Shown here one piece after another: positions 16,758-26,453 of a DNA stretch of 64,000 nt. Position 1 is the first letter of the stretch, and each line of letters begins with the position of its first letter. Origin of the DNA: Robiginitomaculum_A sp036478535 (GTDB taxonomy: Bacteria; Pseudomonadota; Alphaproteobacteria; Caulobacterales; Maricaulaceae). The position numbers were made by a program, and so were the translations under genes. The DNA lies in NCBI GenBank assembly GCA_965224735.1, contig OZ245059.1:1612001-1676000 (forward strand). Direction: 5' to 3'. Under the pieces are notes generated by a model. That model saw nothing but the letters and a program-made list of their open reading frames with translations, was not told the DNA's origin and did no database searches.

Positions 16758-18839
16758 ATGAGACCCGATATTTTATTTCCACTCTTTTCGGACATTATCA
16801 AAGTTGATGGTGTTGGGCCGCGCACTGCTGAAATGCTTGAAAAATCTGTTGGCCGACGGGTGCGTGATCTTGTCCTTACCCCGCCCACAGGTCTTATTGA
16901 ACGCACGCGGCTTCCTAGTATCACAAGCGCATCTAACGATACTATCGCGACTTTAAAAATTGTGGTTGGCACGCACCGTCCTAGCCGTACCCGCAAGCAG
17001 CCTTATAAAATTCCGTGTACGGACGAGAGCGGTGATTTAACAGTGGCCTTCTTTCATGCACGGGCGGATTATTTACGCAAAATACTGCCCGAAGGGGCAG
17101 AGCGCATAATTTCTGGAAAAATAGAGCGCTATCACGGGCATACCCAAATGCCCCATCCAGACTATGTGGTTCCTATTTCGGATGAAAGGAGAATTCCAGA
17201 ATTTGAAACCACATATCCACTCACGGCAGGGTTATCGCAAAAAATGATGCGCAAAGCAATTGAGGGGGCATTCCTGCAAACTCCTATTTTGCCTGAATGG
17301 CAAAGCGCATCAATGATCAAGTCCAATGACTGGCCAAGCTGGCACGATGCCCTCAAAGCCATGCATTACCCGCAAAGCAAAATCGACGCAGGCGCGGATA
17401 CGCAAAGCCGTAAAAGGCTGGCTTATGATGAATTGCTTGCCAAGCAACTCGCCCTTGCTTTGGCGCGCGAAAATACGCGCAAACAAAGCGGACGCAGTTT
17501 TATTGCTAAAGGCGAGTATGTAAAAGAAGTTTTACAAGCAGCGCCCTTCACACCAACAAATGCTCAAACCCGCACCTATAGTGAAATAGCTACAGACCTT
17601 TCTAGCACAAACCGCATGGCTCGCCTGCTTCAAGGTGATGTGGGTGCAGGTAAAACATTTGTCGCCGCCCTCGCCAGTGCTCATGTCTGCGAAACGGGCG
17701 CGCAAGTGGCCATTATGGCGCCAACGGAAATCCTTGCTCGCCAACACCAGAAAAGCCTTAGCACATTTTTAGGTCCTGCTAACCTTACAGTAGAGGCTTT
17801 AACCGGCCGTGATAAAGGACCGCAACGCAAAGCCATATTGCGGGGCCTTGCAGAAGGACATATTGACGTTATTTGCGGTACCCATGCGCTCTTTCAAGAA
17901 AGCGTAGACTTCCATGATCTGGGCCTTGCTATTATCGACGAGCAACACCGCTTTGGCGTTCGTGACCGCCTTGCCCTAAGCCGTAAGGGCTCGCGTCCTG
18001 ATTTGCTGGTTATGACGGCAACGCCTATTCCGCGTACATTGGCGCTTACCTCTTATGGGGATTTAGATATTTCCATATTAGATGAAAAACCCAAAGGCCG
18101 AAAACCTATTGAGACTAGAATTGTACCCATAGAAAAAATGCAAACCGTTATAAATGGTCTTCAGCGCGTTTTGGATAAAGGCGAGCAGGTTTATTGGGTA
18201 TGTCCGCTTGTTGAGGATTCCGAACTGGTTGATTTATCCTCTGCTGAGAAACGGTTTCGCCATTTAAACTCAATATTTGGCGACCGGGTCGGGCTCTTAC
18301 ATGGGAAAATGAAAGCACAAGAAAAGGAGGCTATTTCCGAGAATTTCAAGCGCGGCGGCATCGATATCCTTGTCGCGACCACCGTGATCGAAGTCGGCGT
18401 AGATGCCCCTGGAGCTACCATTATGGTGATCGAACATGCGGAACGTTTTGGCCTTGCTCAGCTTCATCAACTCCGTGGCCGCGTTGGCCGTAGCCATAAA
18501 CAATCGGCCTGCATTCTTTTATACAAAGGCCCGCTCGGTGTTAACAGCAAGGCACGCCTAAGCGTTTTGAGGGAAACAGAAGATGGCTTTCTCATTGCCG
18601 AAGAAGATTGGAAACTTCGCGGCAGCGGTGATTTATTGGGCGCGCGTCAATCAGGACTACCAAATTATAAACTGGCAGATTTGGACAAACACAAGAACCT
18701 TTTGGAGATGGCCGTCAAAGATGCACGCCTATTTGTAGACACCGATGCAAAATTAGAAACCCCTCGCGGCGCAGCGGTGCGCATTTTGCTATATTTGTTT
18801 GAACAAGATGTAGGCATTGCTATGATGAAAACGGCCTAG
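16758..18839 (+). CDS. recG: ATP-dependent DNA helicase RecG
   Basis: Branch-migration helicase acting on stalled forks and Holliday junctions. 693 residues from ATG 16758 (MRPDILFPLFSDIIKVDGVG). An N-terminal wedge/OB domain (about 60-150) precedes the helicase core: Walker A LLQGDVGAGKTFVAALA, DEQH box AIIDEQHRFGVRDR, and QLRGRVGRSHKQSACIL near the end. The frame is open for 156 codons upstream, but that part runs through sdhE and is not coding. Divergent from sdhE with about 40 bases between starts, so promoters must overlap. Confidence 0.96.
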   Translation: MRPDILFPLFSDIIKVDGVGPRTAEMLEKSVGRRVRDLVLTPPTGLIERTRLPSITSASNDTIATLKIVVGTHRPSRTRKQPYKIPCTDESGDLTVAFFHARADYLRKILPEGAERIISGKIERYHGHTQMPHPDYVVPISDERRIPEFETTYPLTAGLSQKMMRKAIEGAFLQTPILPEWQSASMIKSNDWPSWHDALKAMHYPQSKIDAGADTQSRKRLAYDELLAKQLALALARENTRKQSGRSFIAKGEYVKEVLQAAPFTPTNAQTRTYSEIATDLSSTNRMARLLQGDVGAGKTFVAALASAHVCETGAQVAIMAPTEILARQHQKSLSTFLGPANLTVEALTGRDKGPQRKAILRGLAEGHIDVICGTHALFQESVDFHDLGLAIIDEQHRFGVRDRLALSRKGSRPDLLVMTATPIPRTLALTSYGDLDISILDEKPKGRKPIETRIVPIEKMQTVINGLQRVLDKGEQVYWVCPLVEDSELVDLSSAEKRFRHLNSIFGDRVGLLHGKMKAQEKEAISENFKRGGIDILVATTVIEVGVDAPGATIMVIEHAERFGLAQLHQLRGRVGRSHKQSACILLYKGPLGVNSKARLSVLRETEDGFLIAEEDWKLRGSGDLLGARQSGLPNYKLADLDKHKNLLEMAVKDARLFVDTDAKLETPRGAAVRILLYLFEQDVGIAMMKTA

Positions 18840-18841
18840 CA

Positions 18842-18858
18842 CGTAGACCTATAAACCA
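18842..18858 (+). repeat. Dispersed 17-bp sequence, copy 2 (solo)
   Basis: Second identical copy of CGTAGACCTATAAACCA, 2 bases after the recG stop and 15 before the queD end. No transposase remnant is nearby, so it may be a solo terminal-repeat footprint. Confidence 0.75.
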
Positions 18859-18873
18859 TGCCAAGTCCAGTAT

Positions 18874-19251
18874 TCAACCGTCAATTATAAGTGTGCATTT
18901 TTGTCCACATGTTTTGCGGGAAATTTCTATACCGTGTAACCCTGTAACATCGTTTTCCACGATCTTAAAAATATAAGCGCATAAATTTTCCAAGCTTGAC
19001 GATGTGAGTCCTTCAATATCATTTAAGTATGAATGATCAAGCTTATCTCGAATTTTCTCAATTATTGGATCTAAAGAGCCAAAATCTTTTAGCCAACCAT
19101 CAACCTTAGAAAAACGCCCTTTAATAAGTAGCGCCACCGTAAATGAATGTCCATGCAAATGCTTGTAGCCTGGATTTGTACCGTCTTTAAAATGTAAGCT
19201 ATGAGCTGCTTCAAACGTAAATGTACGTGATAAGATTATATTTGCTTTCAT
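18874..19251 (-). CDS. queD: 6-carboxytetrahydropterin synthase-like (QueD/PTPS family), catalytic Cys missing
   Basis: 125 residues. QueD makes 6-carboxytetrahydropterin for queuosine and other 7-deazapurines. Zinc ligands are visible as the His in FTFEAAHSLHF and the pair in LHGHSF; the catalytic-partner region LDHSYLND and the substrate Glu in EISRKTCGQKC also fit. The residue group before LHGHSF reads NPGYKH, where most QueD proteins have a catalytic Cys (KC.RLHGHSF-like). Either this subfamily works differently or the function has changed. No queC, queE or queF is in the window. Confidence 0.8.
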   Translation of the reverse strand: MKANIILSRTFTFEAAHSLHFKDGTNPGYKHLHGHSFTVALLIKGRFSKVDGWLKDFGSLDPIIEKIRDKLDHSYLNDIEGLTSSSLENLCAYIFKIVENDVTGLHGIEISRKTCGQKCTLIIDG

Positions 19252-19373
19252 GTTTTATCTACCTGTTCAAAATGTACTGGGAGCCTGCATATTACAGGCT
19301 TGAAGATAAGAGTATTTTACTATAGCCTATCAATAATAATAGGCAAGGCCAAAGCTATTCATTAGAGAAAATT

Positions 19374-19937
19374 ATGTACTTTTTTATAACTGGTTTGATT
19401 TTGTTTTTTGCTACACATCTATACTCAAGCTTTCGCAACCGCACCCCTAGCATGGATATAAAAGAACGGCTTGGATATATGTGGTTTATGGGTGTGTACT
19501 CGATTATATCGGGGCTTGGCTTTGTATTGATTGTTTGGGGATTTGGATTATCACGCCCCTCCCCGCAAGTCTTTACACCACCGAGTTGGAGCGCGTATGT
19601 CACAATGGCTTTCATGCTCCCCTCTTTTGTTTTACTTTTTGTAGCTTACGGCCCGCAAGGCTACATCAAAAAAGCAGTCAAACATCCAATGTTACTTTCC
19701 ATTATACTTTGGGCTGGGGGACATTTATTAACGAATGGAGAACTTAATTCCCTTTTTCTTTTTGGAAGTTTTTTACTTTATGCCATCATCAATAGAATAG
19801 CAGTTTCGGGTCGCCCTATTCCTGTTAAGCGCGTTTCTATAATTGGTGACATTTATGCAATTGTTATCGGAGTAGCGGTGTATTATCTGTTTATCAAATA
19901 CCTGCACGGAATGATGATTGGCGTAGAAATTTATTAA
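19374..19937 (+). CDS. NnrU-like integral membrane protein
   Basis: 187 residues with five or six hydrophobic segments. The spacing ATHLYSSFR near the N-terminus, GPQGYIKKAVKHPMLLSIILWAGGHLLTNGEL in the middle and a hydrophobic tail resemble the NnrU family (PF07298), originally linked to nitrite/nitric-oxide respiration but widespread in Alphaproteobacteria without denitrification genes. No nir or nor genes are here, so only the family is called. Converges on the next gene with a 4-base overlap. Confidence 0.8.
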   Translation: MYFFITGLILFFATHLYSSFRNRTPSMDIKERLGYMWFMGVYSIISGLGFVLIVWGFGLSRPSPQVFTPPSWSAYVTMAFMLPSFVLLFVAYGPQGYIKKAVKHPMLLSIILWAGGHLLTNGELNSLFLFGSFLLYAIINRIAVSGRPIPVKRVSIIGDIYAIVIGVAVYYLFIKYLHGMMIGVEIY

Positions 19938-20983
19938 CGCGACGTAAATTCTGCCAGAACAGGTTGATGATCCGTATAAACAAAGTCCGTATTTATTGTA
20001 TGGATATTCACGACTTCAACATTCGGTGAAACTAAAAAACCATCGATAATTGTCGTATAATTTTTGCCTTTATGATACGGGCGCTCGTTAGAGCGCACCG
20101 TTGGCGTAGAGGAATCCACTGCAATTTGCCAACCTGGTTTTAGTTTTCCGTGCGGGAACACGGCAAGCCAATCCAATAATTCTTTCTTGGTCGTATAAAC
20201 AAAATCTGTCGGAACGAGCTGCATATTCCAATCCCCGCCAATAACAACGTGTCTACCTTCTGCATAGTGTTTTTCAGCAAAAGTCAATAGAGCTTCTGCT
20301 TGTTTGAAACGCGTCTCTCCACCTTTATCAAAGGCTGACATATGGATGTTCGCAATGACCCATTCTTTGCCGTTCTCATCCATAAACTGCGTAGATTGGA
20401 TGTGATAGTGGCGTTTAATTAACCCGCTAAGCCTTGTCGGTTCTTCGGGAAGCCGTGTGACCTGCACAGGATTCGCATCGATGCTAGAAAATAAGGCGAG
20501 CCCATGTTTTAGGGAATATTTTGTCGGAATAAAGAATGTTCTAAAATCATAGCTATAAAACCAATCATAGTTTGGTAAATGCTTACGCACTCCAGTAAAA
20601 ACATCAACGCCAAGGGTAAGCATATCGGGTTTTGATATTTCTTGAAAAAAATGAAAGTCTGCTTTGTTATTCTCAAGAATATTTTGAATTCCCTCAAGAT
20701 TTTTCTTAACAATTTTTCTACTCGGCGGCAGCAAATTTTTACCTCCGTCCATAATGAAATCAGAATCCTTACCAAGCCCAGCATAACCAAGATTCCAATT
20801 AAGAATAGAGAATGTAGTTTTGGCTTTGGCCATCCCCCCTATACGTTTGGAACTTGGCGATACTGATTGGTTTAAATAATTATAAGCCAAAATACAGGCC
20901 ATAATACCAACACAAAGTGCCAAAAATATAAAGATAGGTTTAACGATAGAGATAGATTTAACAGTTTTTTTCATAACCTCCAT
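19934..20983 (-). CDS. Membrane-anchored endonuclease/exonuclease/phosphatase-family protein
   Basis: About 350 residues. An N-terminal membrane helix (about residues 15-35, PIFIFLALCVGIMACILAYNYL) suggests the catalytic part faces the periplasm. The EEP fold is shown by ILNWNLGYAG, FHFFQEISKPD (catalytic Glu), the His of ANIHMSAFD, VIGGDWNMQ (Asp-Asn pair) and YTDHQPVLAEF (terminal Asp-His). The substrate (nucleic acid, phospholipid or inositol phosphate) is unknown. Two starts are close: ATG 20983 with a weak site and ATG 20974 with GGAGG only 2 bases away. Confidence 0.85.
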   Translation of the reverse strand: MEVMKKTVKSISIVKPIFIFLALCVGIMACILAYNYLNQSVSPSSKRIGGMAKAKTTFSILNWNLGYAGLGKDSDFIMDGGKNLLPPSRKIVKKNLEGIQNILENNKADFHFFQEISKPDMLTLGVDVFTGVRKHLPNYDWFYSYDFRTFFIPTKYSLKHGLALFSSIDANPVQVTRLPEEPTRLSGLIKRHYHIQSTQFMDENGKEWVIANIHMSAFDKGGETRFKQAEALLTFAEKHYAEGRHVVIGGDWNMQLVPTDFVYTTKKELLDWLAVFPHGKLKPGWQIAVDSSTPTVRSNERPYHKGKNYTTIIDGFLVSPNVEVVNIHTINTDFVYTDHQPVLAEFTSR

Positions 20984-21069
20984 TTCCGCCCTAGAGCAGT
21001 AATTCGTCGCCAACATAAAACTATTTAAATCGTCTCGCCAAGACCCAATATTGATGATAGTAAATATTT

Positions 21070-22896
21070 ATGGACGTAACAGGTATAGAAGCCAATTGGC
21101 AAATGTGGGTGACTTTTGGCATCGTGCTTATCGGTGTTATAAATTATGCTGTTGAAAAATTTTCCATAGAGCTTGTCTCAATTGGCATTATTGCCAGCCT
21201 TCTTGTTTTTTTTCAAATTTTAAGCCCCGCAAATGCAAGAGGGTTAGACGCCCGTAGTCTTTTGTCTGGTTTTGCCGATCCTGCTCTCATCACGATTATG
21301 GCATTATTGGTTATTGGCCAAGGAATATTCCACACGGGTGCCCTTGAAGGTCCTACGCGCAAATTAAACACTTATTTAGAGCGCGCTCCCAAACGCACTT
21401 TGTTTCTAACCTTTCTTATAGCCTTCATAATATCCATGTTTATGAACAATACGCCTGTTGTTGTCATGTTTATCCCTGTGGTTATCTCTATGGCACAACA
21501 ATTGCGCGGCGTGGCTTCTAAATATTTAATGCCGCTCAGCTTCATCTGTATATTGGCAGGTATGACAACTTTGATAGGCTCATCGACCAACATCCTCGTC
21601 GTGGGTGTTCTAAATCGCATGACAGATAGCAAAATGACCTTTTTTGAACCCGCTATGCCTGGGCTTATTCTTGCAGCTATAGGCTCTCTTTACATTATTT
21701 TTGCATCAAAATGGCTCTTGCCAGAACGCGAAATGGTAAAAAATGAACGTCATCACTCTGGGCAACAATACATTGCTGCAATCCGGATCACAGACAACCA
21801 TCCGCTTGTAAATTCCCGCCCAATAGCGGGACTTTTTCCAAACTTAAAAATGATGAGCCTTAGGCGCGTGCAGCGCGGTGACAAGTCCCTACTCCCGCCC
21901 TTTGAGAACGCCCTACAAGTCGGGGATATACTTACTGTTTCAGCAACCCGCAAAGCTCTTACGGGTCTTCTTTCTGCCTATCCTGAGTATCTAAAAGGCA
22001 TGCTGAGCATCCCAGGCTTTAAAAGCGGAAGTACGAGCGAACGCATCGTTATTAGCGAAGCCGTTATTGCGCCAGGATCGCGAATGATTGGAAAAACCAT
22101 CGACCAAGCTGGTTTTCACGAACAAACAGGGTGCCTTGTTTTGGGTATTCAACGGAAATCCCATATGGTGCGCAAACGGATGATGGGTATTCACTTAAAG
22201 GCAGGCGACACACTTTTACTGTTTGGTTATGTGACACAAATAGAATCCATGCAAAACTCGCATGATGTTATTTTACTGGATTGGTCAACTAAAGATTTGC
22301 CGGATATCAGACGAGCTAATATGGCGCGAGCCATCTTTGGCGGCGTTATCATCGCGGCGGTTAGTGGCCTGTTACCTATTGTCCACGCATCTTTTTTAGG
22401 AGCAACATTGATGATCGCAACAGGTTGCCTCAATATGCGCCAAGCTATTCGGTCCTTGGATAGCAAGGTCTACATGCTTATTGGTGCCGCTTTCGCCATG
22501 GGCCTAGCAATCGAAAACACTGGCGGGGCTGCCTACATCGCGACCAAAGTCGTGAGCGGGTTACAAGGTTACGGCCCACAAGTTCTTATTGCTGGATTGT
22601 TTTTGGTGGTCGCACTTATGACAAACCTTCTCTCAAATGCTGCTACGGCGATTTTGTTTGCGCCGATATCTGTTAACGTCGCTACGCAAACAGGAATTGA
22701 TCCCAAAATTATGGTGTTGACAGTTCTTTTTGCAGCAAATTGCTCTTTCGCAACGCCTATTGCCTATCAAACGAATTTACTCGTTATGGGACCAGGGCAC
22801 TATAAATTTATGGATTTTGTTCGTTTTGGCGGTCCGCTTATTCTGCTCATATGGATAAGCTATGTTCTCATGCTTCCCTATGTATACACATTGTAA
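21070..22896 (+). CDS. SLC13 (DASS)-family anion permease with RCK_C domains
   Basis: 608 residues. Two membrane halves (about 1-220 and 415-608) flank a cytosolic insert of about 190 residues holding two TrkA-C/RCK_C-like domains (regions about 235-305 and 320-400). Family signatures include MALLVIGQGIFHTGALEG, FMNNTPVVVMFIPVVI, GMTTLIGSSTNILVVG and LLSNAATAILFAPISV, the last two being the paired SNT-type substrate/sodium motifs. Members carry dicarboxylates, citrate or sulfate; the substrate is not deducible. Stand-alone transcription unit, divergent from the EEP gene. Confidence 0.9.
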   Translation: MDVTGIEANWQMWVTFGIVLIGVINYAVEKFSIELVSIGIIASLLVFFQILSPANARGLDARSLLSGFADPALITIMALLVIGQGIFHTGALEGPTRKLNTYLERAPKRTLFLTFLIAFIISMFMNNTPVVVMFIPVVISMAQQLRGVASKYLMPLSFICILAGMTTLIGSSTNILVVGVLNRMTDSKMTFFEPAMPGLILAAIGSLYIIFASKWLLPEREMVKNERHHSGQQYIAAIRITDNHPLVNSRPIAGLFPNLKMMSLRRVQRGDKSLLPPFENALQVGDILTVSATRKALTGLLSAYPEYLKGMLSIPGFKSGSTSERIVISEAVIAPGSRMIGKTIDQAGFHEQTGCLVLGIQRKSHMVRKRMMGIHLKAGDTLLLFGYVTQIESMQNSHDVILLDWSTKDLPDIRRANMARAIFGGVIIAAVSGLLPIVHASFLGATLMIATGCLNMRQAIRSLDSKVYMLIGAAFAMGLAIENTGGAAYIATKVVSGLQGYGPQVLIAGLFLVVALMTNLLSNAATAILFAPISVNVATQTGIDPKIMVLTVLFAANCSFATPIAYQTNLLVMGPGHYKFMDFVRFGGPLILLIWISYVLMLPYVYTL

Positions 22897-22924
22897 TACT
22901 ATCTGATTTTGGTATAGTGAAATT

Positions 22925-23641
22925 ATGACGAGACATTTTGATCCAAAAAGCTTGCAGTTTTATATTACACTGCCTTCCCCCTGCCCTTATTTGCCAGGTG
23001 AAATGGAGCGTAAAATTTTCACACCTTTGGATCCTATTGATGGACCTAAGCTTAATGATTATTTAACCCATTCAGGGTTTAGGCGCTCGCAAAATGTTAT
23101 TTATCGTCCCGCCTGCGAAACTTGTAATGCTTGCCAGTCTTTACGTGTGAAAGTTCAAAAATTTTCGCCCAGAAAAAGCATGAAAAGAATTTCCACGAAA
23201 AACCAGGGTATCAGCAGAGAGGTCGTAGAAAATCTCGCAACACAAGAACAATTTGATCTTCTCTACGCCTACTTACATTCTCGGCACCCAAAGGGCGGTA
23301 TGACAGAAATGAATTTTGATCGCTATGAGAAAATGGTAGAAGATTGCGCCGCTCGCACTGAAATTTTTGAATACCGCGACACCAAAGGCCGCTTAATTGC
23401 ATGCTGTATCACGGATAGTCTGCACGATGGGCTTTCCATGGTCTACAGTTTTTTTGATACGGAACAGCCCAAACGCTCTTTGGGAAACTATATGATTTTG
23501 GATCATATTACTGTTTGCAAACGTGCTGGTCTTCCATATTTATATTTGGGGTATTGGGTCAAAAACAGCGCAAAAATGTGTTACAAATCAAGATATAAAC
23601 CCTATCAAACATTAGGGGTAAATGGCTGGATAGATAATTAA
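22925..23641 (+). CDS. bpt: Aspartate/glutamate leucyltransferase
   Basis: 238 residues, the ATE/Bpt family that adds leucine to N-terminal Asp/Glu of proteins and so marks them for ClpS-ClpAP (N-degron pathway). Recognised by CPYLPGEMERKIFTPL, the cysteine cluster YRPACETCNACQSLRV, MVYSFFDTEQPKRSLGNYMILDHI and YLYLGYWVKNSAKMCYKSRYKPYQ. It starts 28 bases after the permease. Transposase debris begins within about 50 bases of its end. Confidence 0.95.
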   Translation: MTRHFDPKSLQFYITLPSPCPYLPGEMERKIFTPLDPIDGPKLNDYLTHSGFRRSQNVIYRPACETCNACQSLRVKVQKFSPRKSMKRISTKNQGISREVVENLATQEQFDLLYAYLHSRHPKGGMTEMNFDRYEKMVEDCAARTEIFEYRDTKGRLIACCITDSLHDGLSMVYSFFDTEQPKRSLGNYMILDHITVCKRAGLPYLYLGYWVKNSAKMCYKSRYKPYQTLGVNGWIDN

Positions 23642-23692
23642 CTAAGTGCTTTACGATATTAGTGACCACATTTGGTCGCTTTTGCGGCCTCA

Positions 23693-24006
23693 TTTACCTG
23701 AATCCTCGTTTACCTGAATCCAAGGGGCATGTAGGTCGCCTTGGGTTCCAAGCCAAATTTCATTGGTATGTTGAAGACCTTGGAATCCGTCATGCCTATA
23801 TCCGAAAAGGAACGCCTCAGTTGAATGGAAAAGTAGAGCGTTCACATCGCTCTGATCAACAAGAATTATACCAACTGCTAAGCTATACTGGTGACGTAGA
23901 TTTAGTTGTTAAACTGAATGAGTGGGAAAACTTCTATAATTTCCACAGACGCCATGGTGCTTTTGCTGGAAAAACCCCTTACGAAGCGCTCAGAGAAAAG
24001 CTATAG
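23693..24006 (+). pseudogene. IS481-type transposase C-terminal fragment
   Basis: Only the integrase-core end remains: FQAKFHWYVEDLGIRHAYIR, KGTPQLNGKVERSHRSDQQE (catalytic Glu region) and WENFYNFHRRHGAFAGKTPY. The N-terminal two thirds are absent. The left part carries a 16-bp-period tandem duplication (23693-23721). Where intact relatives read about NGHEFQ, this copy has HVGRLGFQ, consistent with a short insertion around 23731-23745. Confidence 0.85.
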
Positions 24007-24060
24007 TCAACACAGGAAGTGTCCCGCCAGACCCGTTATATTACAGGGCTCGGGCCATTA

Positions 24061-24321
24061 AGATTTTTGGACGAGAGCAAGAGTGCCATGGGCTATGGCA
24101 GAATACATTTGCAAACAGTGTGCTTGTTATGAACAATGCCACCGTTCCACAAAAGAAAAGATACGCAAATGGCAATTGCAAATGCGGGGTACACACTGCA
24201 ATACCTGCCCCCATATTCACCAGATCTAAACCTGATAGAGCAAAAATGGATCCAAGCCAAAAGCATATTCAGAAAATACCGATGCTCAATTGAACAACTG
24301 TTCACAAAGCACAATATTTGA
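24061..24321 (+). pseudogene. IS630-type transposase C-terminal fragment
   Basis: Reads FANSVLVMNNAT in one frame, then after a one-base shift FHKRKDTQMAIANAGYTLQY and LPPYSPDLNLIEQKWIQAKS, the catalytic Asp and Glu blocks of an IS630 OrfB. Everything upstream is lost. It differs from the IS630 relic at 10.8 kb, so two IS630 subtypes have been here. Together with the preceding IS481 piece it fills the gap between bpt and lolD; 24322-24454 shows nothing further. Confidence 0.85.
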
Positions 24322-24454
24322 ATCAGAAATAAGTGGATTGGCTATACGTTCCATAAAATCAGTTCAAAGTAAAAATATGAGGCTGAATAAGGCAACATGA
24401 GTAACAAACATTATTGTGTAAGGTGGTAAGTTATAAAACTTTGATTTGCAAAGA

Positions 24455-25162
24455 TTACTGAGTTTTACGTTTAGGTTGGTACGGAATAACTTGCCCGTCC
24501 TTCACAGTGAAAACACGATCCATATAAGGGATTAATCCCATATTATGTGTGGCAACAAGCGCCGAGACGCCCTCAAGCCGCGTCAAATCAAACAGGCTTT
24601 GAAACACATTGCCTGATGTATTGGGATCAAGATTACCCGTCGGCTCATCAGCAAGCAAAATTTTGGGTTTGTTGGCAATGGCCCGCGCAATAGCAACGCG
24701 TTGCTGTTCCCCGCCCGACATTTGCGAAGGCTGATGATGCATACGATCTGATAGACCCATAATCCCCAAAAGCCTAGTAGCCTCTTTGCGAGCAACTCTT
24801 TCAGATTTGCCAGCAATCATTTGTGGCAGAGCCACATTATCGAGCGCGTCAAATTCGCGTAGCAAATGGTGAAATTGATAAACAACGCCAATATGGTTAC
24901 GCCGAATGGCTGTGCGTTCATTATCAGAAAGTGACAAACACTCTCGCCCGCCAATATAAACCTCGCCTGTATTGGGTTTTTCCAAAAGGCCTGCGGCGTG
25001 CAAAAGCGTCGATTTGCCTGAACCAGACGGGCCAACAAGACCAACCATCTCACCTGAGTAAATATCAACACTAGCGCCGTCTAGAACATTTAGAACACTA
25101 TCGCCTGATTTAAACGAACGGTGAATATTACGGCAGGAAAGTATTGGTGTATTGTTATTCAT
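24455..25162 (-). CDS. lolD: Lipoprotein-releasing ABC transporter ATPase LolD
   Basis: 235 residues. Walker A GPSGSGKSTLLH, Q-loop VYQFHHLLREF, ABC signature MSGGEQQRVAIARA, Walker B ILLADEPTGNLD and the switch His in VATHNMG are all present. It powers extraction of lipoproteins from the inner membrane for transfer to LolA. Overlaps lolC by 8 bases. In many Alphaproteobacteria dnaE follows lolD; here transposase fragments follow instead. Confidence 0.94.
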   Translation of the reverse strand: MNNNTPILSCRNIHRSFKSGDSVLNVLDGASVDIYSGEMVGLVGPSGSGKSTLLHAAGLLEKPNTGEVYIGGRECLSLSDNERTAIRRNHIGVVYQFHHLLREFDALDNVALPQMIAGKSERVARKEATRLLGIMGLSDRMHHQPSQMSGGEQQRVAIARAIANKPKILLADEPTGNLDPNTSGNVFQSLFDLTRLEGVSALVATHNMGLIPYMDRVFTVKDGQVIPYQPKRKTQ

Positions 25163-26453
25163 AACGAAGCGCCTCCACAGGATCGACCTTGGACGCTGTT
25201 AGCGCTGGGAAGAAAGTCGCAAGCGCGGATATCATAAATCCCCAAAGGGAAACCCAAAACACTTCCATTGGCACAATTTTTACAGGTAGTTTGTCGATAC
25301 CATAGATTTCGGGGTCAAATATTTTAGAACCCGTAATTTTTTCAATAATTGCTTGCACAACATCAATATTTAGACAAAAGACTATCCCGAATATAATACC
25401 AACCAAAGTACCAAGCACCCCAATCGCAGCGCCTGACATCAAAAACACGCGCAAAACAGACCCGCTCGTAGCGCCTATAGTGCGCAAAATGGCAATATCT
25501 TTTCCCTTGTTCTTCACCAGCATTATCATAGAAGCAAGTACTGGAAAAACGGCGATAATCACAACAATCATAAAAATGAAACGCATAGCGATTTGTTCCG
25601 TCTTCAGGGCCGTAGCCATACCGGCATTTTTATCTTCCCAAGTATATAAAAAGATAGGCTCATCAGCCTTCTCATACACAATGGGTTTTAATTTGTGAAT
25701 CAAATCTGCATTCTTAAGACGAAGTTGTAAACTCATTGGCGCACGGCCCTTTTCAAAAAACAAACTGGCTTGATTGAGCGGCATATAAATGTTTCCGCTA
25801 TCCGCAACAAAAAGCCCAGTTTTAAACATGGCAACCACATTATAAGCTTTATACAATGGACGGACGCCAAAAGCTGTTTGCTTTGGTATTGGCGAGTAAA
25901 TTGTAACTTTATCGCCAATGGTAAGACCTAAATAATCAGCCAGGTGGTAACCAATGGCTATATTATTGCCGCCATTATGGCCTTGCCCAAAGGTTTGCAA
26001 CGACCCAGCAATGATATTATCGCTTACGATTTTGATGTTTTGCAAATCCTGTGGTGTAATTCCAGTGACTTTAGCGCCTGCATTTTTACCACCGCCCTGT
26101 ATAAAGGTCTGCGTTTCTACATACGGAAAAACAAGCTTTACCCCATCTATGGCAATCATGCGTTTGCGAAGTTCTTCCATACGCTCGGGCGCAGGATCGG
26201 CCTGTGATGAACCAACATACATATGCCCGTCCAGCCCCAATGTCATCGCAACCGTGGTTTCGCGAAACCCGTTCATAATCGACATTATGATAATCATGGC
26301 TGCAATAGCAAGCGCTATACAGGTGAAAGCTAAAAAGGCAATGAGCCCTACCCCGCCCTCGGATTTACGCGCGCCGAGATAACGCCGCGCCAGCTTGCGC
26401 TCAAACTTGCCAAAGGCATGTGCGCCTTTAGGAGTATCACCTAAAGCACTCAA
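25155..26453 (-). CDS. lolC: Lipoprotein-releasing permease LolC/LolE
   Basis: 432 residues with four membrane helices: one near residue 40-60 (FLAFTCIALAIAAMIIIMSIMNGF) and three in the C-terminal 170 residues, separated by a large periplasmic domain, the MacB/FtsX-type layout. The MNGFRE motif and the C-terminal FPALTASKVDPVEALRYE are typical. A single LolC/E-type gene, as in many Alphaproteobacteria, would form a homodimer with LolD. It overlaps the proS stop by 4 bases. Confidence 0.93.
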   Translation of the reverse strand: MSALGDTPKGAHAFGKFERKLARRYLGARKSEGGVGLIAFLAFTCIALAIAAMIIIMSIMNGFRETTVAMTLGLDGHMYVGSSQADPAPERMEELRKRMIAIDGVKLVFPYVETQTFIQGGGKNAGAKVTGITPQDLQNIKIVSDNIIAGSLQTFGQGHNGGNNIAIGYHLADYLGLTIGDKVTIYSPIPKQTAFGVRPLYKAYNVVAMFKTGLFVADSGNIYMPLNQASLFFEKGRAPMSLQLRLKNADLIHKLKPIVYEKADEPIFLYTWEDKNAGMATALKTEQIAMRFIFMIVVIIAVFPVLASMIMLVKNKGKDIAILRTIGATSGSVLRVFLMSGAAIGVLGTLVGIIFGIVFCLNIDVVQAIIEKITGSKIFDPEIYGIDKLPVKIVPMEVFWVSLWGFMISALATFFPALTASKVDPVEALRYE

